A stretch of DNA of 64,000 nt, from positions 17,896 to 81,895 of IMG/VR virus record IMGVR_UViG_3300042484_000833; one strand, 5' to 3'. Of the stretch, positions 10,744 to 19,795 are shown one piece after another. This DNA is from a virus. The notes beneath the pieces are model-generated. The model had not been told where the DNA came from. It saw nothing but the letters and a program-made list of their open reading frames with translations, and made no database searches. Each line of letters starts with the position of its first letter. Position 1 is the stretch's first letter. Position numbers and translations under genes: made by a program.

Positions 10744-13700
10744 TTAATAACTACCACCATCTATCGTATCTGTCCATACTGGAACGTTACTCACGTCCGT
10801 TGTTAAAATTCCATAACTTGTTGTCGCGTTACTTCCTGGAACACTTGCGGCTGTTACTGCTAGTCCGCTAGCATTCTGTCCGTAAATTACACCGTTGGTT
10901 GTAAAACTACTTTGTCCTGTTCCACCATACTGTACTGCTAAATCAGTTGTTAATGTTAGTACACCAATATTTACCGTGCTGGTTGCACTGCCTAGATTGA
11001 TTGTGCTTGCGCCAGCGCCTGCTACGTTTAATGTACCAGTAGTAATGTTATTGAATAAGTTAACTGATCCAGTTGTAACATCGCTGTTCAATGTAACAGC
11101 GCCTGCTGCTGTTCCGGCAATCTTTAAACTGTTACCAGTAAATGCTCCGCCAACTACTGCACCAGTAGTAGCTGTAGTACTGTTACCTAAATTAATAGTA
11201 CCGCTATTAGCAATATTAACTGTGCCAGTTACACTTTGCCAAGCATTAACTGTGCCGCTGGTAACATCGGTTGTTAAATTAATTGTACCTGCTGCAGTCG
11301 AACCAATTTTAAATATGTTACCAGTAATAGCTGGACCAATTGTTATTGTACTCAATGCCGCTGCACTTGTTCCAATATTAACCGTTGTCGACACACCGAA
11401 TAGATTGCCTGTTAAAATATTTGTGTTGAAAACACTAGCTGTGCCAGTATTTGAACTTACAATACTTGGATTGGTGCCGTTCATATTAAATGTTGCGGCA
11501 TTAGTACCTGTAATCGTTTGATTGCCAATGGTCAATGTGCCAGTAGCAGCGCCCATGGCAATAGTTGTGGCTGCGCCAGCAAAATTAACAGTAGTGGCAG
11601 TACTATTTAAAATATTAAATGTAGTGGCAGATGTGGTTAGGTCGCCACCGTCAATGTTGGCGTCACCGTCTACATCAAGATTGCTAATTACAGTTAAGTT
11701 ATCTCCAACTGTCAAATTCTTAGCAATGCCAACACCGCCTGTAAATTGTGCTGAACCCGAAGCCGCTGTACCTAATGTGTTGTCGGTTGTGTTCTTAACT
11801 AATAGTTTTGGTGTTGCTTCAATTGTAACACTTTCGCTTGTATTAGTTGTTACAGCCGTGATATATGTTTGTGTGTTTTCTTTAATTTGAAAAGCAACGG
11901 CTGTATTGTCTGGAACGTCCACTGTTGTACTGCCACTAATAGTGTGTGTATCAGCTGTCCTATCGTCACCTAATGTTGTATTTCCTGCAACGTTTAAGTT
12001 TTGTCCAACAAACAAACTTTTAGCAATACCCACGCCACCTGCAAAAGTTGTGCTAGCAACACTAATACTAGACGAGTCTACAGTATTTAAGAATTCATAT
12101 TTAGGTATAGTTCCAAACGTTATTAATTCTATACTATTACTAGTATTAATCTTAATATAATTATTGGTATTTTCTTTTATAGTGAAGATATCAGCAACAT
12201 TATCTTTTAAATCTACAGTTAATTTGCCATTGATAGTGTTTACACTATCAGTATTAAGCCCTAATCTAGAATTGATATCAACTTCAAAATTATTGAGAAC
12301 AGATGTTGTACCAGTATTAGATCCAAATTTGATTATTGTTGCTGCACCGAATGCGTTAATAGTAGTGGCCGATGTATTAGCAAGATTAAATGTTGCTGAA
12401 CTTACCGTTAGGTCGCCGCCATCGATGTTGATATCCCCGTCCACATCAAGGTTGTGATTGATGTTAGTAGTTCCGGTTGACGACCCAATTTCAATAACGG
12501 TTGCCGAGCTAGCAAAATTAACAGTTGTAACGGTATCATTTATCAAATTAAAAGTAGTTTGATTAGTGGTTAAATCTCCTCCTTTAATTTGTAAATCACC
12601 ATCTAATACTACGTTATCATTTTTAATTGTTACTGTGCCAGCGGCGCCTGCTGCTCCAATAGCTATGGTAGTTGCTGCACCGAATGTGTTAACAGTTGTA
12701 ACGGTATCATTTATCAAATTAAAAGTAGTTTGATTAGTGGTTAAATCTCCTCCTTTAACTTGTAAATCACCGTCTAATACTACATTATCATTTTTGATTG
12801 TTATTGTGCCACTGGCACCGGCCGCTCCAATAGCTATGGTAGTTGCTGCACCAAATAGATTGCCTGTTAAAATATTTGTGTTGAAAACACTAGCTGTGCC
12901 AGTTGAACTAGTAACAATACTTGGACTTACTCCGTTCATGTTGAATGAAGTAGCGTTGGTCCCTGTAATGGTTGTATTGCCAATGGTCAATGTGCCAGTA
13001 GCAGCACCTATACCGATAGTTGTGGCCGCACCGGCAAAATTAACAGTAGTGGCGGTACTATTTAAAATATTAAATGTAGTAGCAGTCGTGGTTAGGTCGC
13101 CGCCGTTTACTTCGACGTCTAATGAAAATGTTACTGGTCCTACAATAGTTTGAGCAGCACTCTGTACTTTGTTTAGATAATTGTTTTGAACATAGACCGC
13201 AACAGCATGTTGAGTTGGCGCTGTGTTGACATCTTGTAAACCGTTACTGGCCAATAAACTTGTATTATCACTAACTTCTCTAAGTTGTACACCAACTGGA
13301 ATACCATTACGTTTAAATGGACCAATTGCTGCCAATCCTTGTAGGTTAATGTTTTCTGCATCAATTGTTACTTCACCAGTGATAGCGTTAACACTGAAGA
13401 ATTCACCAATGCGATAATTTCCAATTTGGTCGCTGGTTACAGTAAAACATTTTCCGTTGTTGATTTCAATACGTTCGTTCGATGGAACAGGTTCACCGCC
13501 AAAGAACGGTAACGCATTATAAGTAACGCCAGCGCCTACGTATTCCATAGCTGTACTAGCTGTGGACACAGTGGATACGTTATGGAATCTTACATCCGTC
13601 AAGGCCAGCGCATTCTGAATAGGAGGAAACATAGTTACTTCCACTGAGCCGCCGTATGCATCATTTAAAAAGTCAATAACACTTTCTTGAATAGTTGAAA

Positions 13701-16152
13701 TTGTCGGGAATACAGTATTTGAAATACCGTACATTGTAGCATCACCGTAGCTGTAATTAGGCAATACTATAAGTTCGGGAACATAGCCAGTTCCATGATC
13801 TACAACATTTATAATATATTCTAGTAAATCTTCAGCTGTACTTGCTGGTCCATTAGGGTCTACGGGAGATCCTACAGATCCAAAACTTTGTGGCGTAGTG
13901 TTTCCTACACTAGGAGTTACAGTTTGATTTTTGACAATCCTACCAATTATAGTCTGCCAGTACTCGTATGCTGCCTGCGTTTCTTCAATTTGACCGGCAA
14001 TGACGCTACCTTCAGCATAAGCCAGTGCAGCATTTCTAGTTTGTCCATTGCCTTCATAGGTTAAATCATATGCTATAGCGTCAATAATATATTCTATATC
14101 CCGTTTACAAGTGGCAACATCATAGGTGAATACTGGAAAATTAACGGTAATCCATGCTTCAATTTCATCTTTAATAAAGTTTTTGTTAGCTACTAATAGT
14201 GTAGCAGCTTCAGTAAATCCTGGCAATCGTGTGGCAGTAAATGGAATATTGATACTAGGTGCTGCCGAAGCACCAAGATTAATAATGTTAACAATGGTGT
14301 TGAACAAACTAGTAACTCTCGACGTTGCAGTTGCGTTGGCAACCACGCTGGCATTTGCTAGTACATCTGTTTTTGCTTGTTGTATACCAGCAATAGTTTG
14401 TGCTTTTTGTAAGCTAGTTACTTTGCTAGAATAGCTTCTTAAATATGATAGGCCTGCGTAAACACTTTGATGATTACTGTTAAAAACCATATCGCCTAAT
14501 ACTGCGCTGATGATATAACCCACGTCACGTCGACATTTTTGTTCGTCGTATCTAAAAGTAAATGTAGGAGAACCAGTTGCTGAAATATAATAAGCTGTAG
14601 GATCGTTTCCTAAAAACATTATGCTACCAATTTGAGGTTTATTAGAAATTTCATAAACATCGATGGTTAAATTTTTAGCTAGATTTATAATAGCACCAGC
14701 TGTCACCGTGGGTGATCCGCCGCCACTAAATGATATGGTTGGCTGAAAGTCATAACCCGAGCCAGCATTATCTACTTGTATCGAAACTACTTTTTGTAAA
14801 ATTGGATCAATAACTGCTGTGGCTGTGGCTGTAATGCCGCCTGGTGTTGTTGGTGACTGTATAGTAACGCTAGGTGCCACAGTATAGCCAGCGCCTTCTT
14901 CGCTTATGGTGATAGAACCAACTGTTGAGTAATAATCGCTGTTTAATACTCCGGTAGCATACGGAGTAGGATAATAACCGTCAGCTACGAATGCTTTCTC
15001 TCCAAAGTCGCACACGCTGTTTGAAATACTTAGATAACCGCCTTTTGTGGTATAAAATGCTTTACTACAAAATACCGCAAAACAACTAACTAACTGCATG
15101 TAACCAAAATTAGTGATATGGAATCCTATGCCGCCTTGACTAACTTGGGTAAACGCATCGCCTACCATAGATTTGATTGGACTTTGACTATTATATTTGT
15201 CGCCGTCAATCAGCATACCACCACCACCGCCCTCAACATTAATACCATAGCTGTTTACTTGTGTTGGATCAATTTCGTTATCCAACAATGGTCGAGGGCC
15301 AGTAACCATAGTTCCGTTTGTGTCAGGTTGTTCTGTTTGGAATGGTAGCCATTCAACGCCATTACGCATCCAGGGACCATTGATGTTACTACAGTTTTGT
15401 ACATACGGGCTAGTGTCGACTATAGCATCGCTGTCTATGGCAAATGCATACGCAGGGGCCTGAAGACCTTTAATTACAAGTTGTGCTACGTAGTCAGCAC
15501 TGTTGAGATGAAATAAATCAAAACCTTTTTTAACCGTGCCTGTGGCAGACGCACTGGCAATATTTGTTCCAAAATCTCTGTACCTAAAAGTTGTTAAAGT
15601 TGGTGTGTCTATAACATTTGCTGCGGTATCATCGATACTGGGGAAAGTCGCACAGTCAACTCTAACTCTATCTGCCGAAGTTAATCCGTGATTGGTCAGT
15701 GTAGTGACTGTGACATACCCGTCTGTTCTATCAACATTAGTAATTGTATAAGTTATTGGGCCGTTAAGTGGTCTAATAATTGTTGTGCGTAGTGTGTCGC
15801 CTACAATAGAAACTTTAGGAGGTACACGTATAGGATTGTCTTCTTCATATTCGCCGCTGCGTACATAGATAGTTGTACCTTGTTGTGCCACGGCACATGC
15901 GGCCTTCAGTGTTCGTTTAGCTTGATTAGGGCCTTCACCTAGGCCGTCGTTGGCGTCGTTACCATCTAGGGTAACATACATCACATTTGAGACTGTGGGT
16001 CCTGGAATACCAAATCCTGCTCCAAAAACAAGATTACCGTTGATCAATACGTCACTGGTAGGATTAAACTCTATATTACCATCAGCTTTTTGAAGAATGG
16101 TATCGTCTAAAAAACTTTGGGGATTTACATTATGTCTGCGTAAATATTTCAT
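10744..16152 (-). CDS. Large tail-fibre-like structural protein (1802 aa)
   Basis: It starts MKYLRRHNVNPQSFLDD. Residues about 60-400 form a pectin-lyase-like beta-helix (YVTLDGNDANDG, then NPIRVPPKVSIVGDTLR, then IIRPLNGP) clearly paralogous to that of the 2392-aa protein. Two GSGY-type beta modules follow (SEEGAGYTVAPSV and DNAGSGYDFQPTI). Next come two copies of a helical module (CRRDVGYIISAV and CKRDIEYIIDAI) and the shared MEYVGAGVTYNALP module. The C-terminal half is Thr/Ala/Gly/Asn repeats, including an almost exact 57-residue tandem duplication, and it ends near QYGGTGQSSFTTNGV. It lies 2 bp after the 103-aa gene in the leftward operon. It is a virion fibre or appendage by inference; no enzyme motif was recognised. 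Confidence 0.88.
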   Translation of the reverse strand: MKYLRRHNVNPQSFLDDTILQKADGNIEFNPTSDVLINGNLVFGAGFGIPGPTVSNVMYVTLDGNDANDGLGEGPNQAKRTLKAACAVAQQGTTIYVRSGEYEEDNPIRVPPKVSIVGDTLRTTIIRPLNGPITYTITNVDRTDGYVTVTTLTNHGLTSADRVRVDCATFPSIDDTAANVIDTPTLTTFRYRDFGTNIASASATGTVKKGFDLFHLNSADYVAQLVIKGLQAPAYAFAIDSDAIVDTSPYVQNCSNINGPWMRNGVEWLPFQTEQPDTNGTMVTGPRPLLDNEIDPTQVNSYGINVEGGGGGMLIDGDKYNSQSPIKSMVGDAFTQVSQGGIGFHITNFGYMQLVSCFAVFCSKAFYTTKGGYLSISNSVCDFGEKAFVADGYYPTPYATGVLNSDYYSTVGSITISEEGAGYTVAPSVTIQSPTTPGGITATATAVIDPILQKVVSIQVDNAGSGYDFQPTISFSGGGSPTVTAGAIINLAKNLTIDVYEISNKPQIGSIMFLGNDPTAYYISATGSPTFTFRYDEQKCRRDVGYIISAVLGDMVFNSNHQSVYAGLSYLRSYSSKVTSLQKAQTIAGIQQAKTDVLANASVVANATATSRVTSLFNTIVNIINLGASAAPSINIPFTATRLPGFTEAATLLVANKNFIKDEIEAWITVNFPVFTYDVATCKRDIEYIIDAIAYDLTYEGNGQTRNAALAYAEGSVIAGQIEETQAAYEYWQTIIGRIVKNQTVTPSVGNTTPQSFGSVGSPVDPNGPASTAEDLLEYIINVVDHGTGYVPELIVLPNYSYGDATMYGISNTVFPTISTIQESVIDFLNDAYGGSVEVTMFPPIQNALALTDVRFHNVSTVSTASTAMEYVGAGVTYNALPFFGGEPVPSNERIEINNGKCFTVTSDQIGNYRIGEFFSVNAITGEVTIDAENINLQGLAAIGPFKRNGIPVGVQLREVSDNTSLLASNGLQDVNTAPTQHAVAVYVQNNYLNKVQSAAQTIVGPVTFSLDVEVNGGDLTTTATTFNILNSTATTVNFAGAATTIGIGAATGTLTIGNTTITGTNATSFNMNGVSPSIVTSSTGTASVFNTNILTGNLFGAATTIAIGAAGASGTITIKNDNVVLDGDLQVKGGDLTTNQTTFNLINDTVTTVNTFGAATTIAIGAAGAAGTVTIKNDNVVLDGDLQIKGGDLTTNQTTFNLINDTVTTVNFASSATVIEIGSSTGTTNINHNLDVDGDINIDGGDLTVSSATFNLANTSATTINAFGAATIIKFGSNTGTTSVLNNFEVDINSRLGLNTDSVNTINGKLTVDLKDNVADIFTIKENTNNYIKINTSNSIELITFGTIPKYEFLNTVDSSSISVASTTFAGGVGIAKSLFVGQNLNVAGNTTLGDDRTADTHTISGSTTVDVPDNTAVAFQIKENTQTYITAVTTNTSESVTIEATPKLLVKNTTDNTLGTAASGSAQFTGGVGIAKNLTVGDNLTVISNLDVDGDANIDGGDLTTSATTFNILNSTATTVNFAGAATTIAMGAATGTLTIGNQTITGTNAATFNMNGTNPSIVSSNTGTASVFNTNILTGNLFGVSTTVNIGTSAAALSTITIGPAITGNIFKIGSTAAGTINLTTDVTSGTVNAWQSVTGTVNIANSGTINLGNSTTATTGAVVGGAFTGNSLKIAGTAAGAVTLNSDVTTGSVNLFNNITTGTLNVAGAGASTINLGSATSTVNIGVLTLTTDLAVQYGGTGQSSFTTNGVIYGQNASGLAVTAASVPGSNATTSYGILTTDVSNVPVWTDTIDGGSY
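12518..12859 (-). repeat. 171-bp in-frame tandem repeat inside the 1802-aa fibre gene
   Basis: Two near-identical 171-bp units begin at 12518 and 12689, each encoding 57 residues around VLDGDLQxKGGDLTTNQTT. The period is a multiple of three, so the reading frame is kept. A more diverged, truncated third copy flanks it. This suggests recent unequal recombination that changes fibre length. Confidence 0.85.
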
Positions 16153-16154
16153 AA

Positions 16155-16466
16155 TTAGATAACCACATAACTTGCTGTTACACTGACCATGTTAAGAGTT
16201 GTTGTTAGAGCATAAATTCTATCACCTGGGCTTAACACCAATCGTTCAGTACTGAAAATAAATGTATCACTTGGATCAACTGGAGCTTGGTCTACAATTT
16301 TATTTGTGTTTGTTGGGGTTCCACCACTGGCTACTACATGCACATCAATATTTTCTATTGAGGTGTTTAAATTACAAAACATTATTACAGTTATTGCCGA
16401 ATCTGTAGTAAGATTAGGTGTAATAGCTATTGCTGAAGTTCCGAGTAGTGTGCTTAAAATTGCCAT
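16155..16466 (-). CDS. Small predicted virion protein (103 aa)
   Basis: I do not recognise this family. The sequence starts MAILSTLLGTSAIAITPN, is rich in Thr, Ser, Val and Ile, and is predominantly beta in character, with no charged clusters, signal peptide or clear membrane helix. It sits between the 417-aa and 1802-aa structural genes with gaps of 9 and 2 bp, so co-expression with the fibre genes is likely. The segment VDPSDTFIFSTERLVLSPGD resembles a compact beta-sandwich used as a small decoration or adaptor protein, but that is inference from context only. Confidence 0.7.
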   Translation of the reverse strand: MAILSTLLGTSAIAITPNLTTDSAITVIMFCNLNTSIENIDVHVVASGGTPTNTNKIVDQAPVDPSDTFIFSTERLVLSPGDRIYALTTTLNMVSVTASYVVI

Positions 16467-16475
16467 TTCGTATCC

Positions 16476-17729
16476 TTAAAGTATTAACGAGTACAGAAAT
16501 GCTTTAGTTTTACTGATTAATTCATCGCCGGTTCCTAAAGTATTTACAAAATATAATCCTGTGCCGCCAGTGCCTACCACATCACGAGAATACAATTTTA
16601 CGTATCCTAATGGAGTAGACGGTGTAGAAAGTAAAGACCTATTGGCAATGTTTAACACTCCGCCTCTTGGATCAGCACCGTCTCCTAATAACACATTTTC
16701 TGTCGATATATTAAAAATATTATTATTTTGAATTCTGATATTGTTTACTGTTAGTCCGCTTGAATTAATTACCGCTCGCTCAGTCCCATCAACTTCAAAA
16801 GTTATTTCACTAACTCCGCTAGTGTCGAAATCGTAGGCTTGTACTTTGGTATCGTTTTCTAAAATTCTGTTAATCGTTGCTAAAGAAGCAACATTGGCAG
16901 CATAATCTGCCACTGCTTTCATGTTTGGAATATTGTCGTCGTCGAGTATGGCATCCGGTCTTACCGTTCCAGTTGCCACAGTTGTGGGTAAATTGATACC
17001 AGTGTTGGCATAAGTGAAGCTTGAACCTACCGCAGAAATAATTGTGATAAAAGAACCGTTAAATGTTGCATTGGTGCCACAAGTGACAAATACTCGTTGC
17101 CCTGCCGTAAATGCTGGACTAGGCGCACTAGTTAACGTAACTGTTGCTACGTTGGTTGTTCGTGACACACTGGCAATATTATAACTAGTAACTAAGGCTG
17201 TGTAATCAAGAATCTGATTCTCGTAGCTACTTGTTCCTGATACAGTTATAACACCGTTACCTTGAGTAATCAACGCAAGGTCACCGCCTAGAGTATTAAC
17301 AGTGTTTGTAACAATGGCTCTTAGATTTTCGTTAGCATCTTTAAAAATAAAACTACCGTGAAAATTATTATCTGGTTCGCCAATCAATACGCCTGTCGGA
17401 TCATAACTGTCTACGCTTTCATCCCAAATGGCAAACGCATTTGGTCTAATTCCTCTATCAATTTCTATACCAGCTCGAGTACCTGCTGTTGCCACACCTG
17501 GATTTAGTTCTCCTTGGTTTACAACAATTACTGGATCGACAACAGTTAAAGTCTCCGAAGACACAGTTGTGGTATTACCCATGACCAATAGGTCACCTGT
17601 AATAGTAACCTTGCCCTGGAATCCAGTTATTCCGTTAGGGTTTGTATCTAGATAGATATACCCTTCACTGGATTCGGATCCTACAACTATCTTGTAGTCA
17701 CCGTCTTGGACTCTAACTATTTTTGACAT
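16476..17729 (-). CDS. Fibre or appendage structural protein (417 aa)
   Basis: It starts MSKIVRVQDGDYKIVVG. The first 150 residues contain GKVTITGDLLVMGNTTTVS and TVVDPVIVVNQGELNP, a module that recurs at the base of fibre-like proteins in aquatic phages. In the middle is one copy of the TFTYANTG beta module (RTTNVATVTLTS ... FTYANTGINLPTT) that also appears in the 2392-aa and 1802-aa proteins. The C-terminus (GYVKLYSRDVVGTGGTGLYF, then ELISKTKAFLYSLIL) looks like a fibre tip or intersubunit end. It lies between a 230-aa and a 103-aa virion gene, all leftward. The role, an attachment or adaptor fibre, is inferred. Confidence 0.78.
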   Translation of the reverse strand: MSKIVRVQDGDYKIVVGSESSEGYIYLDTNPNGITGFQGKVTITGDLLVMGNTTTVSSETLTVVDPVIVVNQGELNPGVATAGTRAGIEIDRGIRPNAFAIWDESVDSYDPTGVLIGEPDNNFHGSFIFKDANENLRAIVTNTVNTLGGDLALITQGNGVITVSGTSSYENQILDYTALVTSYNIASVSRTTNVATVTLTSAPSPAFTAGQRVFVTCGTNATFNGSFITIISAVGSSFTYANTGINLPTTVATGTVRPDAILDDDNIPNMKAVADYAANVASLATINRILENDTKVQAYDFDTSGVSEITFEVDGTERAVINSSGLTVNNIRIQNNNIFNISTENVLLGDGADPRGGVLNIANRSLLSTPSTPLGYVKLYSRDVVGTGGTGLYFVNTLGTGDELISKTKAFLYSLIL

Positions 17730-17751
17730 TATCTATTTTTCCAATATACTA

Positions 17752-18444
17752 TTAAGCGTTAGGAATCTTAGCCACTGTGGCAGTAGCAGAACCTAATGTC
17801 CAAGCATGTGAAGTATTGTTAGCATACACTGTGCCAGTGCCTTGAGTCAGTCTGGCTCTGTGTGATGTCAGTTTGGTCACAAAATATGTGCCTGCTGCTG
17901 CATCTGTGGCCTGTATATCCATTTCACCTGCGGCTGATGCGGCTGATGCTTTTAATTTACAAATCATAGTGCCGTCTGCTGTTCTAACTTTGTAGCGTGT
18001 GCCGGATACTTGTTTGATGATGTCTCCAACTTTGCGACTGCCGCCTGTGACAAAAGCAAACACTGTGATGGCATTTTCTTGATTGGTTGCTGTACTTACT
18101 GCACCTGTGTCCACTTGAAACACGGCTGTGAGAGTGGTTGTGCCAATTGTACCTGTGCCTGCTGTTACTGTAGGAACTGATGTGTAACCCGAACCTGCTT
18201 CCACTATTGTGATGCTGACAATAGCACCTGCAGTGGCTACCACTGTGCCGGTAGCTTGAACGCCGCCTGGTAGTTGTGGTTGCGTGAATGTAACTGCGCC
18301 GCCAGTGGTATAACCTGTAGAGTTGTTGACACCACCCACAGTAACACTGCCTACTCGACTGCCACCGATGCCATCATCAGTGGTTACGCTTGCGGAACCG
18401 ATGTTTCGGTTACCAAAGAATTTTTTATGTAAAGGACGTCCCAT
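17752..18444 (-). CDS. Virion structural protein with GSGY beta repeat (230 aa)
   Basis: It starts MGRPLHKKFFGNRNIGSAS, a basic N-terminus I associate with a conserved virion protein of aquatic T4-like phages; the exact role is unknown to me. Residues about 60-110 hold a GSGY-type beta module (VSITIVEAGSGYTSVPTVTA), also present in the 1802-aa and 4651-aa proteins. The C-terminal half (VGDIIKQVSGTRYKVRTADG, then TYFVTKLTSHRARLTQGTG) has a second small beta domain. It is the first gene after the gp23 terminator, has a strong AAGGAG ribosome site, and has its own late-type box (18534-18541). A capsid decoration or neck role would fit its place next to gp23, but a fibre role is equally possible. 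Confidence 0.78.
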   Translation of the reverse strand: MGRPLHKKFFGNRNIGSASVTTDDGIGGSRVGSVTVGGVNNSTGYTTGGAVTFTQPQLPGGVQATGTVVATAGAIVSITIVEAGSGYTSVPTVTAGTGTIGTTTLTAVFQVDTGAVSTATNQENAITVFAFVTGGSRKVGDIIKQVSGTRYKVRTADGTMICKLKASAASAAGEMDIQATDAAAGTYFVTKLTSHRARLTQGTGTVYANNTSHAWTLGSATATVAKIPNA

Positions 18445-18533
18445 TTTATTTTCTCCTTAAGAAATAACAGCGTTCTAGGCTGTACGCGGTTGGATTTCCG
18501 CATAAAACTCACACTATGTGAATCATTACTATG

Positions 18534-18541
18534 TATTTAGC
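18534..18541 (-). promoter_or_regulatory. Putative late promoter (GCTAAATA) after the gp23 terminator
   Basis: The minus strand reads GCTAAATA, a CTAAATA-type late box like the one at 34580. It lies directly downstream of the gp23 terminator and about 90 nt before the ATG at 18444. The predicted leader contains a small inverted repeat, TCACA-CTA-TGTGA. Confidence 0.45.
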
Positions 18542-18547
18542 AGATAT

Positions 18548-18572
18548 AAAAAAAGGCTCCGAAGAGCCTTTT
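18548..18572 (-). terminator. Rho-independent terminator after gp23
   Basis: In minus-strand RNA a 9-bp stem AAAAGGCTC / GAGCCTTTT encloses a UUCG loop (18551-18572) and runs into seven U residues (18548-18554). This is a textbook intrinsic terminator. It lies 28 nt after the gp23 stop codon. Confidence 0.92.
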
Positions 18573-18581
18573 GAATCATAC

Positions 18582-18593
18582 CACCTTGCGGTG
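18582..18593 (-). other. GNRA-loop hairpin between gp23 stop and terminator
   Basis: Minus-strand RNA CACC-GCAA-GGTG forms a short stem with a GCAA tetraloop, and outer ATCA/TGAT arms could extend it. It lies between the gp23 stop codon and the terminator stem. It could stabilise the 3' end of the highly expressed capsid mRNA. Confidence 0.5.
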
Positions 18594-18599
18594 TATTGA

Positions 18600-19784
18600 T
18601 TAACTGAACTTGACAGCGGCAGCAGTGATAGCAACCTTGCCTAAGTAGTCAGCAGCGTTACCAAGAGATGACGCTGTGTTTGTTAACTCAACATAACCAT
18701 AACGTGTCATGAATGAAACGACTGGTTCGAATGTTGATGGATCTAATACAACACCACTGCTCATCAACGGAACATATGGGCAATAAAATGCTGCCGCATC
18801 TGCTTCGCTAGAACCTTTGTAGCCGATTAGAACGTTGTCAAATCCGCCGCTTTCTAAAGCGTATGTGTTAACATAAATCTTCATAGCGTTGTTCAATGTA
18901 CCAACAAACTTGGTGTTTGTAGGTGCTTCGAATGTGCCTTCTGTAGTACGAGCAAACGCACTAGTTGTAGCACTTTGAAGAATTGTCAATGCCATTGGAC
19001 TGATAACAGCCCAGTTACCTGCGCCACGACGTGTACGTTGAGCAATCAAGTTAGCAACACGGTTGATTTGAACTGCCAATGCGGCATGTTCGTCACCAAC
19101 GAATGTAGCAACACCAGATACTGAGCTCTGATCGTATGTCTGTGTAGCTGCACCAGCTAAAGTGCTTAAAGAAGCAAGAACTTCTTGGTCGATTTCAGCT
19201 GTGATCTCTTGAGCAAGAGCAGCCATGATTTCTGCTTCGATGTCAATACCTTGTTGGGCTTGTGCATCTTGAGCAGCTTCAAATGTCCAGCGAGCTGATA
19301 GCTTACGTGTCTTAGCTTCAACTGTTTGTTTCAAGATTTGAATGCTCATTCTGTTACCAGCAGCACCTTCTAAGTTGGCTGTAGTAGCTGCCTTAGGAGT
19401 TCCTGAAACTTGGTTACCAGAATAAGATTCAGCAATCTTGAATGGGCTGAATGCTTCTTCACCAGCAACAACTCCAGCACCTGTAGATGAATCGCTATAG
19501 CGAACACGTAAAGTGTGGATTTGTCCAACTGGACCGGTCATTGGCTGAACGCCAACCAACTCGTTAGCAATAACGGTTGGCATAACACGACGGATCACTG
19601 GAAGGATCACGCGGTTAAGTGTAGCAACGTTACCTGCTGAAGTTGCGCCTGCTGACGCACTTTCTGCTAGATACTTGCGAGTGTTTTCTAATGTTACAGC
19701 CATCGATGTTTTACGATTGCCTTGTAGGCCTTCTAATAGGGCTTCCTTGGTTTCGTTCCAACGGCTTGATAGTAGTTCTGACAT
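18600..19784 (-). CDS. 23: Major capsid protein gp23
   Basis: This is the HK97-fold shell protein of the head. The family is recognised by the segment ANELVGVQPMTGPVGQIHTL (T4: CGVQPMNSPTGQVFALR), by EAKTRKLSARWTFEAAQDAQ (T4: EAKSRQLKAAYSIELAQDL), and by YKGSSEADAAAFYCPYVPL near the C-terminus (T4: YKGPNEMDAGIYYAPYVAL). At 394 aa it is shorter than T4 gp23 (521 aa), consistent with a smaller or absent insertion domain. The N-terminal propeptide probably ends at KYLAE/SAS (E41), aligning with the T4 site FLTE/AE; cleavage would be by gp21 encoded nearby. It has a strong AAGGAGA ribosome site, sits 11 bp after the scaffold gene and is followed by an intrinsic terminator, as expected for a highly expressed late gene. 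Confidence 0.97.
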   Translation of the reverse strand: MSELLSSRWNETKEALLEGLQGNRKTSMAVTLENTRKYLAESASAGATSAGNVATLNRVILPVIRRVMPTVIANELVGVQPMTGPVGQIHTLRVRYSDSSTGAGVVAGEEAFSPFKIAESYSGNQVSGTPKAATTANLEGAAGNRMSIQILKQTVEAKTRKLSARWTFEAAQDAQAQQGIDIEAEIMAALAQEITAEIDQEVLASLSTLAGAATQTYDQSSVSGVATFVGDEHAALAVQINRVANLIAQRTRRGAGNWAVISPMALTILQSATTSAFARTTEGTFEAPTNTKFVGTLNNAMKIYVNTYALESGGFDNVLIGYKGSSEADAAAFYCPYVPLMSSGVVLDPSTFEPVVSFMTRYGYVELTNTASSLGNAADYLGKVAITAAAVKFS

Positions 19785-19795
19785 TTATTGTCTCC

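Noticed and set aside
12164-13153. Regularly spaced repeats resembling a CRISPR array
   Set aside because: The period is 171 bp, in frame within a fibre gene, and the intervening sequence is also repeated; no Cas genes are nearby.
1-18444. Diversity-generating retroelement acting on the fibre genes
   Set aside because: No reverse transcriptase gene or paired template/variable repeat is visible in the window; repeats here are of the structural type.
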